A DNA stretch of 64,000 bases from PALSA-607 sp036509315 (GTDB lineage Bacteria > Actinomycetota > Actinomycetes > Acidothermales > Acidothermaceae), in the NCBI GenBank assembly GCA_036509315.1, contig DATCFU010000198.1:1-64000 (forward strand). Reading direction: 5' to 3'. Position numbers and translations under genes: made by a program. Below are positions 8,725 through 17,892 of this stretch, one piece after another. The notes below the pieces were generated by a model. The model was not told where the DNA came from. It worked only from the letters and a program-made list of their open reading frames with translations, and ran no database searches. Every line of letters starts with the position of its first letter. Position 1 is the stretch's first letter.

Positions 8725-9764
8725 ACCCGCTGTACGTCGTCGTCACCAAGGTGATCCTGGCGATCCACTCGGTGCTGACGCCGCTGTTCGGCAAGACGAG
8801 TGGCGTGAGCTGGGGGTTGTCGCTGTTCTTCTTGACGGTGCTCGTGCGCATCCTGCTTTTCCCGATCTTCGTCAAGCAGATCAAGACGCAGCGCGCGATG
8901 TCGGAGTTGGCGCCGAAGGTCAAGGAACTGCAGACGAAGTACAAGAAGGACCGCGAGCGCATGAACCAGGAGGTCATGGCGCTCTACAAGGAACACAACG
9001 CCAACCCGTTGATGGGTTGCCTCCCACTCCTCCTACAAATGCCTGTGTTCTATGCACTTTTCCATGTTCTGCGCTACATCGCCGAGCACGGCGGCCAGGC
9101 CGGCGGCACGAGCAAGGGCGTCGCGGCGTGCACGGCGTATCTGCAGACCAAGCCGAAGGGTTTCGGTTCGGCGAAGTACGGCTGGTCTCCTGACACCCTC
9201 TGCACGGCCGGCCACGCCAAGGTTTTCGGCGTCCCGCTCGCGCTCGGCTTCAAGACGGCGTCGAAGGCGCTGTCGTTCGGTGCGGATCCGGGGACGGTAC
9301 GGATCGTCACCGTCATCGCCATCATCGTCATGGCGTCGACGACGTTCTTGACCCAGCGCCAGCTGATCGCGCGCAACGCTGCCAGCGGCACGGCAATGCC
9401 GTCGCAGCAGCGCATCATGCTCTACGTGTTGCCGCCGATGTTCGCGCTGTTCGGCTTGAACTTCCAGATGGGTGTGCTCATCTACTGGGTCACGACGAAC
9501 GTCTGGTCGTTGGGTCAGCAGCATTTCGTCATCAAGGCGATGCCGCACATCGCACCGGGCGGCGCGCCGCCGACAGCGTTGCCGAAGGGCTCCTCGCCGG
9601 GCGATAAGCCGGGCGATCCCCCGAACGGTGGTGCGAAGAAGCGCGGACCGACGCCACCACCGGTACTGCCGCCGACCGTGCAGATCAGGCGGCAACAGAC
9701 CACCCGCCCGCCGCGCAGTAAGCGGACAGGGACCAGGCCGCAGCGGCCGGGTAGCCCACGGTGA
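8709..9764 (+). CDS. yidC: Membrane protein insertase YidC
   Basis: Inserts and folds inner-membrane proteins with or without Sec. The 351 residues carry a first membrane segment near 5-30, another near 35-57, a cytoplasmic helical hairpin (TQRAMSELAPKVKELQTKYKKD), a membrane segment with PLLLQMPVFYALFHVLR, and two or three more. The last 70 residues are rich in Pro, Arg and Thr and positively charged, as in ribosome-binding YidC tails. The long N-terminal periplasmic domain of proteobacteria is absent, as expected for actinobacteria. The GTG start overlaps yidD. Confidence 0.95.
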   Translation: MPHVLNPLYVVVTKVILAIHSVLTPLFGKTSGVSWGLSLFFLTVLVRILLFPIFVKQIKTQRAMSELAPKVKELQTKYKKDRERMNQEVMALYKEHNANPLMGCLPLLLQMPVFYALFHVLRYIAEHGGQAGGTSKGVAACTAYLQTKPKGFGSAKYGWSPDTLCTAGHAKVFGVPLALGFKTASKALSFGADPGTVRIVTVIAIIVMASTTFLTQRQLIARNAASGTAMPSQQRIMLYVLPPMFALFGLNFQMGVLIYWVTTNVWSLGQQHFVIKAMPHIAPGGAPPTALPKGSSPGDKPGDPPNGGAKKRGPTPPPVLPPTVQIRRQQTTRPPRSKRTGTRPQRPGSPR

Positions 9765-9856
9765 CGGAGCCCAACTCCGTCAACGGCGCTGCCCCCGACG
9801 GCGCTGACCCCGGTGCGGATTTTGATGGCGTGCCCAAATCTCAGGAGGTTTTCCCC

Positions 9857-10438
9857 GTGGCAAGCGTGACCGACGAATCGGCGGATTTCGACGACGACGC
9901 GACGGCCAACGCCGCGGCAGAGTCTGCTGTAACGGTTGAAACCGTTACAGACGACGCTGTCGAGCCTCGTTCGCTGGCGGACCTCCTCGAGCGCGAGGGC
10001 GAAGTTGCGGCGGACTACCTCGAAGGCCTGCTCGACATCATCGATGCAGACGGTGACATCGACATGGACGTCGAAGGCGATCGCGCCGTCGTCTCGATCA
10101 TCGGCGATCGCTTGCGGCACCTCGTCGGCCCCGATGGTGCAGTTCTGGATGCGCTGCAGGAGTTGACCAGGCTCGCGGTTGCACGAGAGACGGGTGTGCG
10201 CAGCCGGTTGATGCTCGACGTCGGTGGACATCGTGCGCGCCGCCGTGCCGATCTCACCGCGCTGGGGACCAAGGCGGCCGAGGAAGTTATCGCTACCGGT
10301 GAGCCGGTCAAGATGGCTCCGATGTCTGCATTCGAGCGCAAGGTGGTGCACGATGCGATCGCTGGGGCCGGGCTCCGCAGCGAATCCGAAGGCGTTGAAC
10401 CGCTGCGTTTCGTCGTGGTGCTGCCAGCACAGGCGTGA
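9857..10438 (+). CDS. Jag/KhpB-like RNA-binding protein (KH and R3H domains)
   Basis: Cytoplasmic RNA-binding protein encoded after yidC in most Gram-positive bacteria. An acidic N-terminal stretch is followed by a KH domain (VVSIIGDRLRHLVGPDGAVLDALQ) and a C-terminal R3H domain (PMSAFERKVVHDAI). A typical Jag-N domain is missing, as in other actinobacteria. The start is chosen at GTG 9857 because AGGAGG at 9843-9848 precedes it at 8-nt spacing. An in-frame GTG at 9761 overlapping the yidC stop would add 32 acidic residues but has no ribosome site. Length is 193 residues. Confidence 0.9.
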   Translation: MASVTDESADFDDDATANAAAESAVTVETVTDDAVEPRSLADLLEREGEVAADYLEGLLDIIDADGDIDMDVEGDRAVVSIIGDRLRHLVGPDGAVLDALQELTRLAVARETGVRSRLMLDVGGHRARRRADLTALGTKAAEEVIATGEPVKMAPMSAFERKVVHDAIAGAGLRSESEGVEPLRFVVVLPAQA

Positions 10439-10452
10439 CGATCCCACCATCT

Positions 10453-10512
10453 TGACGAGTGCTGCCGTGACGAGTGCTGCCGTGACGAGTGCTGCCGTCA
10501 CGAGCGCGCTGT
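10453..10512 (+). repeat. 15-bp tandem repeats between jag and rsmG
   Basis: TGACGAGTGCTGCCG occurs three times without change (10453-10467, 10468-10482, 10483-10497), with a degenerate fourth copy to 10512. The array fills most of the gap between the jag stop and the rsmG GTG. Each unit contains TGA or GTG codons in different frames. Confidence 0.9.
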
Positions 10513-10513
10513 C

Positions 10514-11338
10514 GTGACGCACGCCGGCGTCGAAGCAGTGATCCCGCCGCCACCCGCGCTCGCCCAGGTGCTTTTCGGTGCGCATTTGCCGCTCGCCCGG
10601 CGCTATGCCGAGTGGCTGGCCGGCGCCGGGGTCGAGCGCGGCTTGATCGGCCCCCGGGAAGCGGAGCGGCTCTGGCCACGACATCTCTTGAACTGCGTAG
10701 CGGTCGCTGCGCTCATACCCACCGGCAGCCATGTGGTTGATCTCGGTTCCGGGGCGGGGCTTCCCGGGATCGTCCTCGCGATTGCGCGCCCCGATCTGCA
10801 GATCACCCTCATCGAACCGATGCAGCGCCGCGTCGCCTTCCTTGACGAGGTGCGCAGCGATCTCTCTTTGGCGGGCGTCGATACCCGCCGCGTGAGGGCG
10901 GACGAGCTCACGGCGGCAAAACTGAACGCCGACATCGTCACCGCGCGCGCCGTCGCACCAGTCGGTCGCCTTGCCGCCCTCGCTGCGCCCCTGTTGCGCG
11001 CCGACGGCCAGCTGCTCGCAATCAAAGGCAGCGGGTTCGCGGCGGAGGTCAGCGCTGGGTGGAGCGCGGTGCAGCGCGCAGGTATGACCCTGGACGCCGC
11101 GTTGCTCGCGATCGTCGCGGCCGATAGCGAGGTTGCATCGTCGGGAGGCGGCCTGGAGCCGGGAGATGCAAAGCTGTTGCCGGGGGTGCTGATTGCTGAG
11201 CTATCGACCTGGCAGTCGAACGGATTACTGTGCGAGGGTGTGGCCGGGAGGGCCCGTGGGCGTCAACTGTCCACCGATCAGCTCGCGCTGGTGTTGCGCC
11301 TCGGGCAGTCTGGGCACCGGCCTACTCGCCACCACTGA
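10514..11338 (+). CDS. rsmG: 16S rRNA (guanine-N7) methyltransferase RsmG (GidB)
   Basis: Methylates N7 of G527 in 16S rRNA with S-adenosylmethionine; loss gives low-level streptomycin resistance in relatives. The 274 residues include RYAEWLAGAGVERGLIGPRE, the SAM-binding DLGSGAGLPG at 76-85, and ITARAVAPVGRLAAL-type motifs near 140. The C-terminal 50 residues (TWQSNGLLCEGVAGRARGRQ and on) go beyond the usual end and look unconserved. It starts at GTG directly after the tandem repeat array, so array length changes would move it relative to jag. Confidence 0.94.
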   Translation: MTHAGVEAVIPPPPALAQVLFGAHLPLARRYAEWLAGAGVERGLIGPREAERLWPRHLLNCVAVAALIPTGSHVVDLGSGAGLPGIVLAIARPDLQITLIEPMQRRVAFLDEVRSDLSLAGVDTRRVRADELTAAKLNADIVTARAVAPVGRLAALAAPLLRADGQLLAIKGSGFAAEVSAGWSAVQRAGMTLDAALLAIVAADSEVASSGGGLEPGDAKLLPGVLIAELSTWQSNGLLCEGVAGRARGRQLSTDQLALVLRLGQSGHRPTRHH

Positions 11339-11423
11339 GTTGCTCTAGGCTGACGTGCCCAGCCGGCCGCTGGTTCTAGATGCTCGCTGGATCTCATGCA
11401 AGGCGTGATCGGAGGATCCCCGC

Positions 11424-12512
11424 GTGACCGATTCCGACACGGCAACTCTGGCCGTTGTTTCACGTGGAACACGACGGCTTGCGATTCCGCTCCACGCCCT
11501 CAACCACGAAGACTCGGCTGATGTAACCACAGCGAGCTCGGGTTCTGACCCCAGTGTTTCACGTGAAACCAGGCAACCGGCCGCGCCCGACGAGACACCT
11601 ATCGCGACTCAGACCGCCACGGCCATGCGGGTGCTCGGTCATAACGGTGAGACATTCCCACGCCCGAGCCGCCGCCGGATCGTCACGGTGGCCAATCAAA
11701 AGGGCGGCGTTGGCAAGACGACCACGACTGTCAACATCGCAGCAGCGATGGCGTTGCATGGGCTCCGCGTCCTCGTTATCGACCTCGACCCCCAAGGCAA
11801 CGCATCCACCGCGCTGGGCATCGACCATCACGCCGATATCCCTTCGGTCTACGACCTGCTCATCGAAGGCAAGTCTCTCGGCGACGTGATGGTCGATGTC
11901 CTCGAGATCCCTGGGCTGTCTTGTGTTCCCGCGACGATCGACCTGGCGGGTGCGGAAATCGAGCTAGTTTCGATGGTGGCTCGCGAGGCACGGTTGCGCC
12001 GCGCCTTGGCGGAGGTCGTCGCCGACTTCGACTACGTGCTGATCGACTGCCCGCCGTCCCTCGGCCTGTTAACGGTGAACGCACTGGTGGCCGGCGAGGA
12101 AGTGCTGATCCCGATCCAATGCGAGTACTACGCGCTGGAAGGGCTCGGTCAGCTGCTGAGCAATATCGATCTGGTGAAATCCCACCTGAATCCCGATTTG
12201 CGGGTGTCGACGATCCTGCTCACAATGTACGACGCGCGGACACGGCTCGCATCGCAGGTCGCAGATGACGTTCGATTGCATTTCGGTACAACTGTGCTTC
12301 GAACCGTTATTCCACGCAGCGTCCGGGTCTCCGAGGCGCCCAGCTACGGTCAGACGGTGATGACCTACGACCCGGCTTCACCCGGCGCGCTCTGCTACCT
12401 AGATGCAGCGCGCGAGATCGCGGAGCGCGGTGCGGGCGGCGGCAGCGGGTCCAACACGAGTACGAACACCGACACCCCCAGCACCGGCCCAGCCCAAGGA
12501 GACTCCCAATGA
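11424..12512 (+). CDS. parA: Chromosome partitioning ATPase ParA
   Basis: Walker-type ATPase that moves ParB-parS complexes during origin segregation. Of 362 residues, the first 85 are a variable extension; the deviant Walker A KGGVGKTT is at 93-100, followed by IDLDPQGNASTALG and DYVLIDCPPSLGLLTVNAL. The GTG start is supported by GGAGG at 8-nt spacing. Two parS sites lie within the extension, so their bases are translated as VSRGTR and VSRETR. The end overlaps parB by 4 bp (ATGA). A TAGGCT box at 11346-11351 could be its -10 element. Confidence 0.96.
   Translation: MTDSDTATLAVVSRGTRRLAIPLHALNHEDSADVTTASSGSDPSVSRETRQPAAPDETPIATQTATAMRVLGHNGETFPRPSRRRIVTVANQKGGVGKTTTTVNIAAAMALHGLRVLVIDLDPQGNASTALGIDHHADIPSVYDLLIEGKSLGDVMVDVLEIPGLSCVPATIDLAGAEIELVSMVAREARLRRALAEVVADFDYVLIDCPPSLGLLTVNALVAGEEVLIPIQCEYYALEGLGQLLSNIDLVKSHLNPDLRVSTILLTMYDARTRLASQVADDVRLHFGTTVLRTVIPRSVRVSEAPSYGQTVMTYDPASPGALCYLDAAREIAERGAGGGSGSNTSTNTDTPSTGPAQGDSQ
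11456..11471. other. parS: parS site 1
   Basis: TGTTTCACGTGGAACA differs from the ParB-binding palindrome TGTTTCACGTGAAACA at one base (15/16). It lies 32 bp inside parA. It should bind ParB from the adjacent parB gene and seed ParB spreading. Confidence 0.92.
11555..11570. other. parS: parS site 2
   Basis: TGTTTCACGTGAAACC matches the parS palindrome at 15 of 16 positions. It lies 99 bp after parS site 1, also inside the translated 5' extension of parA. Confidence 0.93.
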
Positions 12513-13519
12513 GTACGCGTCGCGGCGGTTTAGGGCGCGGGCTTGGTGCACTGATCCCTACTGCCACGACCGTTGAGCGCGCACGTCCCCCCGTGCCGGG
12601 CCAGCAGCCCGACCCCGCCCACACCGCGATCGCTAACACGCAGCCGAGAGTGATCCGGCTCAGCGGCGAAGAACCCTTGCTCGCGGTACCCGGCGCCCGG
12701 TTTGCCGAAGTGCCGGTCGATGACATCGCACCCAACCCGAAGCAACCCCGCCAGGTGTTCGACGAGGCCGCGCTTGCTGAGCTCGCCTACTCGTTGCGTG
12801 AGGTCGGGTTCCTGCAGCCGGTAGTGGTCCGCCCGGCTGGGGAGGGCTACGAACTGGTCATGGGTGAGCGGCGCTTGCGGGCGGCGCAGCAGGCCGGATT
12901 CACCACCATTCCCGCTATCATCAGGGACACCAACGACGACGCGCTGCTTCGTGACGCGCTGCTGGAGAACCTTCATCGCGAACAGCTGAATCCGCTCGAA
13001 GAGGGTGCGGCGTATGCGCAGTTACTCGAAGAATTTGGCGCTACGCATGAAGAATTGGCCAAGCGCATCGGTCGATCGCGATCGCAGGTCAGTAACACAA
13101 TCCGGTTGCTCAACCTGCCGACGTCGGTGCAACGCAAGGTCGCGGCGGCCGTGCTGTCGGCCGGCCATGCACGTGCATTGCTAGGTCTCGACGACGCGGT
13201 CGCGCAGGAACGGCTGGCGCAACGCATCGTTGCCGAAGGCCTATCGGTGCGAGCCGTCGAAGAGCTTGTCGCGGTCGGTGACGGCGAATCGGGACGGCGA
13301 CGGGCGCCTCGCACCGGACGCCAGCGTGCGGCCGGGCTCGATGAGCTCGCCTCAGGCTTGTCGGATCACTTTGAGACGCGGGTGCGGGTCGACCTGGGCC
13401 GCAGTCGGGGCAAGATCACCATTGAGTTCGCGTCCATCGACGACCTGGAGCGCATCGTGGCAGCCATGGCGCCGGATCTCGCTACCCACAAGAGCGGCGG
13501 CAACCAGCCGGTCGACTAA
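12509..13519 (+). CDS. parB: Chromosome partitioning protein ParB
   Basis: CTP-dependent DNA clamp that loads at parS. In 336 residues: a ParA-interacting start (RRGGLGRGLGALIP) at 4-17, the CTP-binding motifs GERRLRAA at 119-126 and ENLHREQLNPLEEG at 153-166, a helix-turn-helix near 181-201 (ELAKRIGRSRSQVSNTIRLL), and a C-terminal dimer domain. It overlaps parA by 4 bp. The stop region contains a short duplication (GTCGACTAAC twice in 27 bp). It converges on the ligase gene. Confidence 0.96.
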   Translation: MSTRRGGLGRGLGALIPTATTVERARPPVPGQQPDPAHTAIANTQPRVIRLSGEEPLLAVPGARFAEVPVDDIAPNPKQPRQVFDEAALAELAYSLREVGFLQPVVVRPAGEGYELVMGERRLRAAQQAGFTTIPAIIRDTNDDALLRDALLENLHREQLNPLEEGAAYAQLLEEFGATHEELAKRIGRSRSQVSNTIRLLNLPTSVQRKVAAAVLSAGHARALLGLDDAVAQERLAQRIVAEGLSVRAVEELVAVGDGESGRRRAPRTGRQRAAGLDELASGLSDHFETRVRVDLGRSRGKITIEFASIDDLERIVAAMAPDLATHKSGGNQPVD

Positions 13520-13540
13520 CGACCGTCGACTAACAGCCGC

Positions 13541-14515
13541 TTAGACGGGCGCTCCGGGCAGCGGCACGCCACGGACGGCCGCGCGGTGTAACAAGTCCCG
13601 GCACAAGGTGCCCAGATCGAGGTCCGCGGCTGCTGCCGCGAGCGGCAACAGGCTGGTCGTGGTCATTCCAGGGGCCACATTTGTCTCGAGGTACTCGACG
13701 GCGCCGTCACGCGCGACGATCAGGTCGGTTCGGGAGATATCTCGCAACCCCAGAGCCTCATGCGCGAGCACCGCTGCCGCACCTGCAGCGGCAGCGATCT
13801 CGGCGCGTAGTCGGGCCGGCACGTGGTATTCGGTCATGCCTGCCGTATACCGCGCTGCGTAGTCGAAGGTGCCGCTTACGGCGTCGATCTCGACCGCGGG
13901 GAGAGCGACCGGACCAGACCCGGTGTCGATGACGCTGACGGCAAGCTCGACGCCGTCGATGTATCGCTCGAGTAGGGCGACGCCGTCGTAGGAGTAGCAG
14001 CCGACCATCGCCGCGGGGAGGTCGCCCGCATTGCGGACGACAGTTACACCCAGCGCCGAGCCACCACGCGCTGGCTTCACGACAAGCGGCAGTCCGAGTC
14101 GCTCGACGACGCGCTCGAGTAGCGCCGGACCACCTAGGTCGCGGAACGCTGCGTGCTGCAGGGCGACCGAAGCTGGCGTCGAAACACCGGCGCGGCCAAG
14201 GATCGCCTTCGCGATCGGCTTGTCGAAGGCGAGTCGGGCGGCCGCTCCGGTCGCGCCGACGTAGGGCACGCCGCTGAGGTCGAGTGCGTCGCGCAGGCCA
14301 CCGTCCTCGCCCTCAATTCCGTGTACAGCAAGGAAAACGGCGGACGGCGGGTCTTGAAGTAACCGCGGTAAGAGTTGAGCGTCGATGTCGACGAGTTCGA
14401 CTTCGACACCGAGCTCAGCCAGCGCGTCGGTTACCCGACGTCCCGACGACAGTGAGACATCGCGCTCGTACGAGAGGCCGCCGGCTAGCACGAGGACGTG
14501 CCCGAGGTCGCTCAT
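13541..14515 (-). CDS. ddl: D-alanine--D-alanine ligase
   Basis: ATP-grasp enzyme joining two D-alanines for peptidoglycan precursors. In 324 residues: GGLSYERDVSLSSG near 12-25 with Glu17, HGIEGEDG at 65-72, the ATP-grasp Lys in VVKPARGGSALGV near 145-157, and a C-terminal YLETNVAPGMTTTS with the Asn and Glu that bind Mg. Its start overlaps the end of the aminotransferase by 4 bp. A ligase next to parB is not the standard ddl location near leuCD, so a second ddl may exist elsewhere. A related ATP-grasp specificity cannot be ruled out. Confidence 0.85.
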   Translation of the reverse strand: MSDLGHVLVLAGGLSYERDVSLSSGRRVTDALAELGVEVELVDIDAQLLPRLLQDPPSAVFLAVHGIEGEDGGLRDALDLSGVPYVGATGAAARLAFDKPIAKAILGRAGVSTPASVALQHAAFRDLGGPALLERVVERLGLPLVVKPARGGSALGVTVVRNAGDLPAAMVGCYSYDGVALLERYIDGVELAVSVIDTGSGPVALPAVEIDAVSGTFDYAARYTAGMTEYHVPARLRAEIAAAAGAAAVLAHEALGLRDISRTDLIVARDGAVEYLETNVAPGMTTTSLLPLAAAAADLDLGTLCRDLLHRAAVRGVPLPGAPV

Positions 14516-15765
14516 GAGCCACCGCGAAATGTCGCGACGATGTCGAGCTCCTCAGACAGTACGCCGGCCAACCGCCGGACGCCCTCGCGGATGCGATCAG
14601 GCTCGGGAAGGCTGTAAGCCAACCGCAGATTCCGCCCGCCCTGGCCGTCGGAGTAGAAGCCGACACCTGGGACGTACGCAACGCGGCCCTGGATCGCCCG
14701 CGGCAGCATCGCTTTGGCGTCGATGCCCTCCGGCAGCGTGACCCACACGTAGAAGCCGCCCGTCGGGTGGGTCCAGGACGAGCCCGCCGGAAACGAGGAC
14801 TCAAGCGCTTCGAGGCAGGCATCGCGCCGGGCGCGGTACAACTCGCGGAAGACCTTCACTTGCTCTTGCCAGGGGTGATGTTCGAGGAATTCGGCGACGA
14901 CGTATTGCGACAAAGCCACCGGGCACAGCGTGGTCGCCTCGCTGGCCATAATCAGCTTTTCTTTGACACCTGGCGGGGCCAGGACCCAGCCCACGCGGAC
15001 GCCCGCGGCGAAGGTCTTGGAGAAGGATCCGAGGTAGATGATTCCGTCAGAGGCCCGGGCGCGCAGCGCACGCAGCGGCGGCCCGTCAAAGCCCAGCAGG
15101 CCGTAGGGGTTGTCCTCCAGGATCAGCAGGCCAGCTTCGGCGCAGATGGCAATGATCTCGTCGCGACGCTCCTCGACGAGCGTGATCCCGGCGGGATTAT
15201 GGTAGTTCGGCACTGTATAGACGAATTTGGCCCGCCGGCCCGATCGGGCTACTTCGGCGATTGCCGCCCGCAGTGCCCCGGGCACCAGCCCCGCGTCGTC
15301 CATTGTTACGTGCACAACGTCGGCCTGATATTGCGTGAAGGTCCCAAGTGCGCCGACGTAGGAGGGTGCTTCGGCGATCACGACATCGCCGGGGTCGAGG
15401 AAGATCCGCGATACGACGTCGAGTGCTTGCTGCGAACCGACGGTGACGATCACGTCGTCGGCCGACGCTGAGATGCCCTCAAGGGCCATGACGCCGCAGA
15501 TCAGTTCGCGCAGCCGCGGATCGCCCTGGCCACCCATGTACTGCAGGGCCTGCGCGCCTTGTTCGGTGATCACCCGCGCGGTCATCTCGCCGATGACGTC
15601 CAGCGGGAGGGCGCTCACGCATGGCGAGCCACCACCCATGCCGATGATCTCCGGGCGGTTGGCGACTGCGAAAAGGGCCCGGATCTCCGACGTGGTCATG
15701 CCGTGGGTTCGCGCGGCATAGTGCTCAAGATAGGGGTCTAACCGCGACCCGCCTGACATGTCCAC
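14512..15765 (-). CDS. PLP-dependent aminotransferase, class I/II (MocR/2-aminoadipate type)
   Basis: Fold-type I aminotransferase of 417 residues. The PLP lysine is in YLGSFSKTFAAGVRVGW (Lys250), with the NYHNPAG substrate loop and the DNPYG cofactor Asp upstream. Sequence style resembles 2-aminoadipate and valine-pyruvate aminotransferases without the GntR domain. The GTG start at 15765 is chosen because GAGGAGG sits exactly 8 nt upstream; two other in-frame starts at 15786 and 15759 lack this. It overlaps ddl by 4 bp and diverges from the GNAT gene. The substrate is unknown. Confidence 0.88.
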   Translation of the reverse strand: MDMSGGSRLDPYLEHYAARTHGMTTSEIRALFAVANRPEIIGMGGGSPCVSALPLDVIGEMTARVITEQGAQALQYMGGQGDPRLRELICGVMALEGISASADDVIVTVGSQQALDVVSRIFLDPGDVVIAEAPSYVGALGTFTQYQADVVHVTMDDAGLVPGALRAAIAEVARSGRRAKFVYTVPNYHNPAGITLVEERRDEIIAICAEAGLLILEDNPYGLLGFDGPPLRALRARASDGIIYLGSFSKTFAAGVRVGWVLAPPGVKEKLIMASEATTLCPVALSQYVVAEFLEHHPWQEQVKVFRELYRARRDACLEALESSFPAGSSWTHPTGGFYVWVTLPEGIDAKAMLPRAIQGRVAYVPGVGFYSDGQGGRNLRLAYSLPEPDRIREGVRRLAGVLSEELDIVATFRGGS

Positions 15766-15940
15766 GAAACGGTCCTCCTCGAGCACTCAGGGTAGCGCCC
15801 GCAGCGGCGGACGTCGGCGATTTGCCAACTGGTGCGGGCGAGCGCAGGCCGTGCGCGTAGCCCGACCGGCACTACCGTCGCCGGTGCGAAGCGATCAGAC
15901 TGGCTCTACATTGCGCGCTCTCAGCGCTGGCGGAGGAACG

Positions 15941-16558
15941 ATGTCGCGACGCGTGGTCGGCTTGACGCTCGACAACCTGGACGATCTACCGCCTCGGTGC
16001 AGGCGGTGTGCGTTTTGGGAACTCGACCCCGTAAGTCGCACTCGAGCTGAGGAGTCAGGCGACGCGGCGCTTGAGAAGGAAGCGTGGGTCTCGGCGGTGC
16101 TCCTTGAGTGGGGGAGTTGCGGCCGGCTCATTGAAGTCGACGGATCCACCGCTGGCTACGTTCTTTACGCACCACCCGCGTATGTTCCGCGATCTGTCGC
16201 GTTTCCCACCAGTCCCGTTAGCCCGGACGCCGTGTTGCTGATGACCGCGCACGTGCTGCCTGAATTCACCGGCGGTGGACTGGGTCGCGTCCTGCTGCAG
16301 TCCGTGGCGAAGGATCTGACCCGTCGTGGAGTCAAAGCGATCGAGGCATTCGGCGACAGTCGCTGGGAAGCGCCGGCGTGCGTACTACCGACGGATTTCC
16401 TTCTGGCACTGGGTTTTAAGACCATCCGGCCACATCCGCGGCACCCGAGGTTGCGGCTAGATTTGAAGACTGTGCTGTCGTGGCGAGAAGACGTCGAGGG
16501 TGCGCTGGAGCGATTGCTGGGGTCCGTGGCGCCCGAGGGTGCACTCCGACCAGTCTGA
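15941..16558 (+). CDS. GNAT-family N-acetyltransferase
   Basis: A 205-residue protein at the position of mycobacterial Rv3916c, between parAB and cwlM. The N-terminal CRRCAFWELDP carries a Cys pair, and the acetyl-CoA-binding motif is visible as LPEFTGGGLGRVLLQSVAKDL. The ATG at 15941 follows GGAGG at 4-5 nt spacing. Upstream in-frame codons are poor in normal actinobacterial usage and were excluded. It converges on cwlM. The acceptor substrate is unknown. Confidence 0.82.
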   Translation: MSRRVVGLTLDNLDDLPPRCRRCAFWELDPVSRTRAEESGDAALEKEAWVSAVLLEWGSCGRLIEVDGSTAGYVLYAPPAYVPRSVAFPTSPVSPDAVLLMTAHVLPEFTGGGLGRVLLQSVAKDLTRRGVKAIEAFGDSRWEAPACVLPTDFLLALGFKTIRPHPRHPRLRLDLKTVLSWREDVEGALERLLGSVAPEGALRPV

Positions 16559-16591
16559 GAATCGGAGGTTCTGATTGCCCGGCGAACTGAC

Positions 16592-17779
16592 CTAGACCGA
16601 GATGGTCTGCCAGCTCAATTCGATCGCTTCCTGCGACGGCAACTCGGCGGGTGAGTACAGCCGCTGGATGGCGACCACGATGGCCTCGGCGAGCTCGTCA
16701 CGGAACTCTGCGCTGCCCAGCCGAGCCGCATCGCCCGGGTTCGTGAGATAACCAAGTTCGATGCGGACGGCGGGCATACGCGTGCGGCGCAGCAGTTCCC
16801 AGCTCTTCGGGTGGCTGCGGCAGTCGAGGAAATCGGTGCGCGCCAGCACCTCCTGCTGGATCAATTCTGCGAGACGCGCTCCAACGAGCGAGCGGTCGAT
16901 AACAGTGCCGTAGTAGTAGGTCGACACGCCATGGCAGCTCGGATCGAGGTCGGCGTCAATGTGCAGCGAGACGAGCAGGTCGGCTTCCGCGGCATTCGCG
17001 AAGGCCCCTCGCTCGGCGTCGCTTGGCGGGCGTTCGGGCACATCGGTGTCGTCGAGTGCGCCCTCGCCGCCGCGCGTCCGAAATGCCTGGGCGCCTGCCG
17101 CGGCGAGCCGACCCTCGAGCCGGTTGGCGATGTCGTCGACAATCGTGGCTTCGTCCAATGTTCCGTTGGTCGACCCCCGGTCGCGGCCGCCGTGGCCGGG
17201 GTCGATGACCACCAGCTTGCCGGCCATCGTCGGCCCGCCGTGATGGAGCCGGTCGTATTCACGCAACTCGTTGGCTTTACCACCGACGACGGTGCGGGCG
17301 AGCTGCCGCAAAGCCCGAAATGTCGCCGGGCCACAGGTGCCATCGGCCGGCAACCCGACGTTGCGCTGAAACTCCCGCAAGGCGTTTTCGGTGCGCGGCC
17401 CAAACACTCCGTCGGCTCGACCACAGTCGAAGCCCATGTCGGCCAGTCGATGCTGGAGGCCCGCGACGTCGTCGCCGACGTAGGGGTGCCGGACGGCGAA
17501 CGACAAGGTGCGGTCGCCGAGCCGCCAGCGGGCTTCGTCGAGGCTGCGGTAGGTCTCCCGGTCGACGACCCCGTCGATTCGCAGGCCCCGTTGTTGCTGG
17601 AAGCTGCGGACCGCGTGGTCGCAGGCCTCGTCAAACAGGTCACCCGGGTCAGGGTGCTGGGCCGTCTCGTCGCTGACCAACAGGCCGAGCTGGCGGAGCC
17701 GATGCCGTAGCTCGAGCACGGCGAGCCCGCGGTCGCCGAGGCGCAGCGGCCCGTCGACGCGCTCGTGCTGCTGCTGCAT
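16592..17779 (-). CDS. cwlM: CwlM-like N-acetylmuramoyl-L-alanine amidase homologue
   Basis: In Mycobacterium, CwlM is a cytoplasmic regulator that activates MurA when phosphorylated and also binds FhaA and MurJ. Here 395 residues hold two peptidoglycan-binding-like domains (about 10-80 and 98-160) and an Amidase_3 domain from 186. All four metal-ligand positions are present: His196, Glu210, His273, Glu341. No signal peptide is visible, which fits a cytoplasmic protein. The ATG at 17779 has GAGGA upstream. Longer in-frame starts would run into trxA. Synteny (parAB-GNAT-cwlM-trxA-trxB-sigM) supports the regulator role, though an active amidase remains possible. Confidence 0.9.
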   Translation of the reverse strand: MQQQHERVDGPLRLGDRGLAVLELRHRLRQLGLLVSDETAQHPDPGDLFDEACDHAVRSFQQQRGLRIDGVVDRETYRSLDEARWRLGDRTLSFAVRHPYVGDDVAGLQHRLADMGFDCGRADGVFGPRTENALREFQRNVGLPADGTCGPATFRALRQLARTVVGGKANELREYDRLHHGGPTMAGKLVVIDPGHGGRDRGSTNGTLDEATIVDDIANRLEGRLAAAGAQAFRTRGGEGALDDTDVPERPPSDAERGAFANAAEADLLVSLHIDADLDPSCHGVSTYYYGTVIDRSLVGARLAELIQQEVLARTDFLDCRSHPKSWELLRRTRMPAVRIELGYLTNPGDAARLGSAEFRDELAEAIVVAIQRLYSPAELPSQEAIELSWQTISV

Positions 17780-17892
17780 GGGCGTCCTCGTTTGGGTCGA
17801 CCGCTCCGGCGGGAATTGACGCCCGACGGAGCTCCGACGTTTACCGGAGCCCGCCGCGCGGCTGTACCGGCGTGGAGGAGCCATGTTACGGC

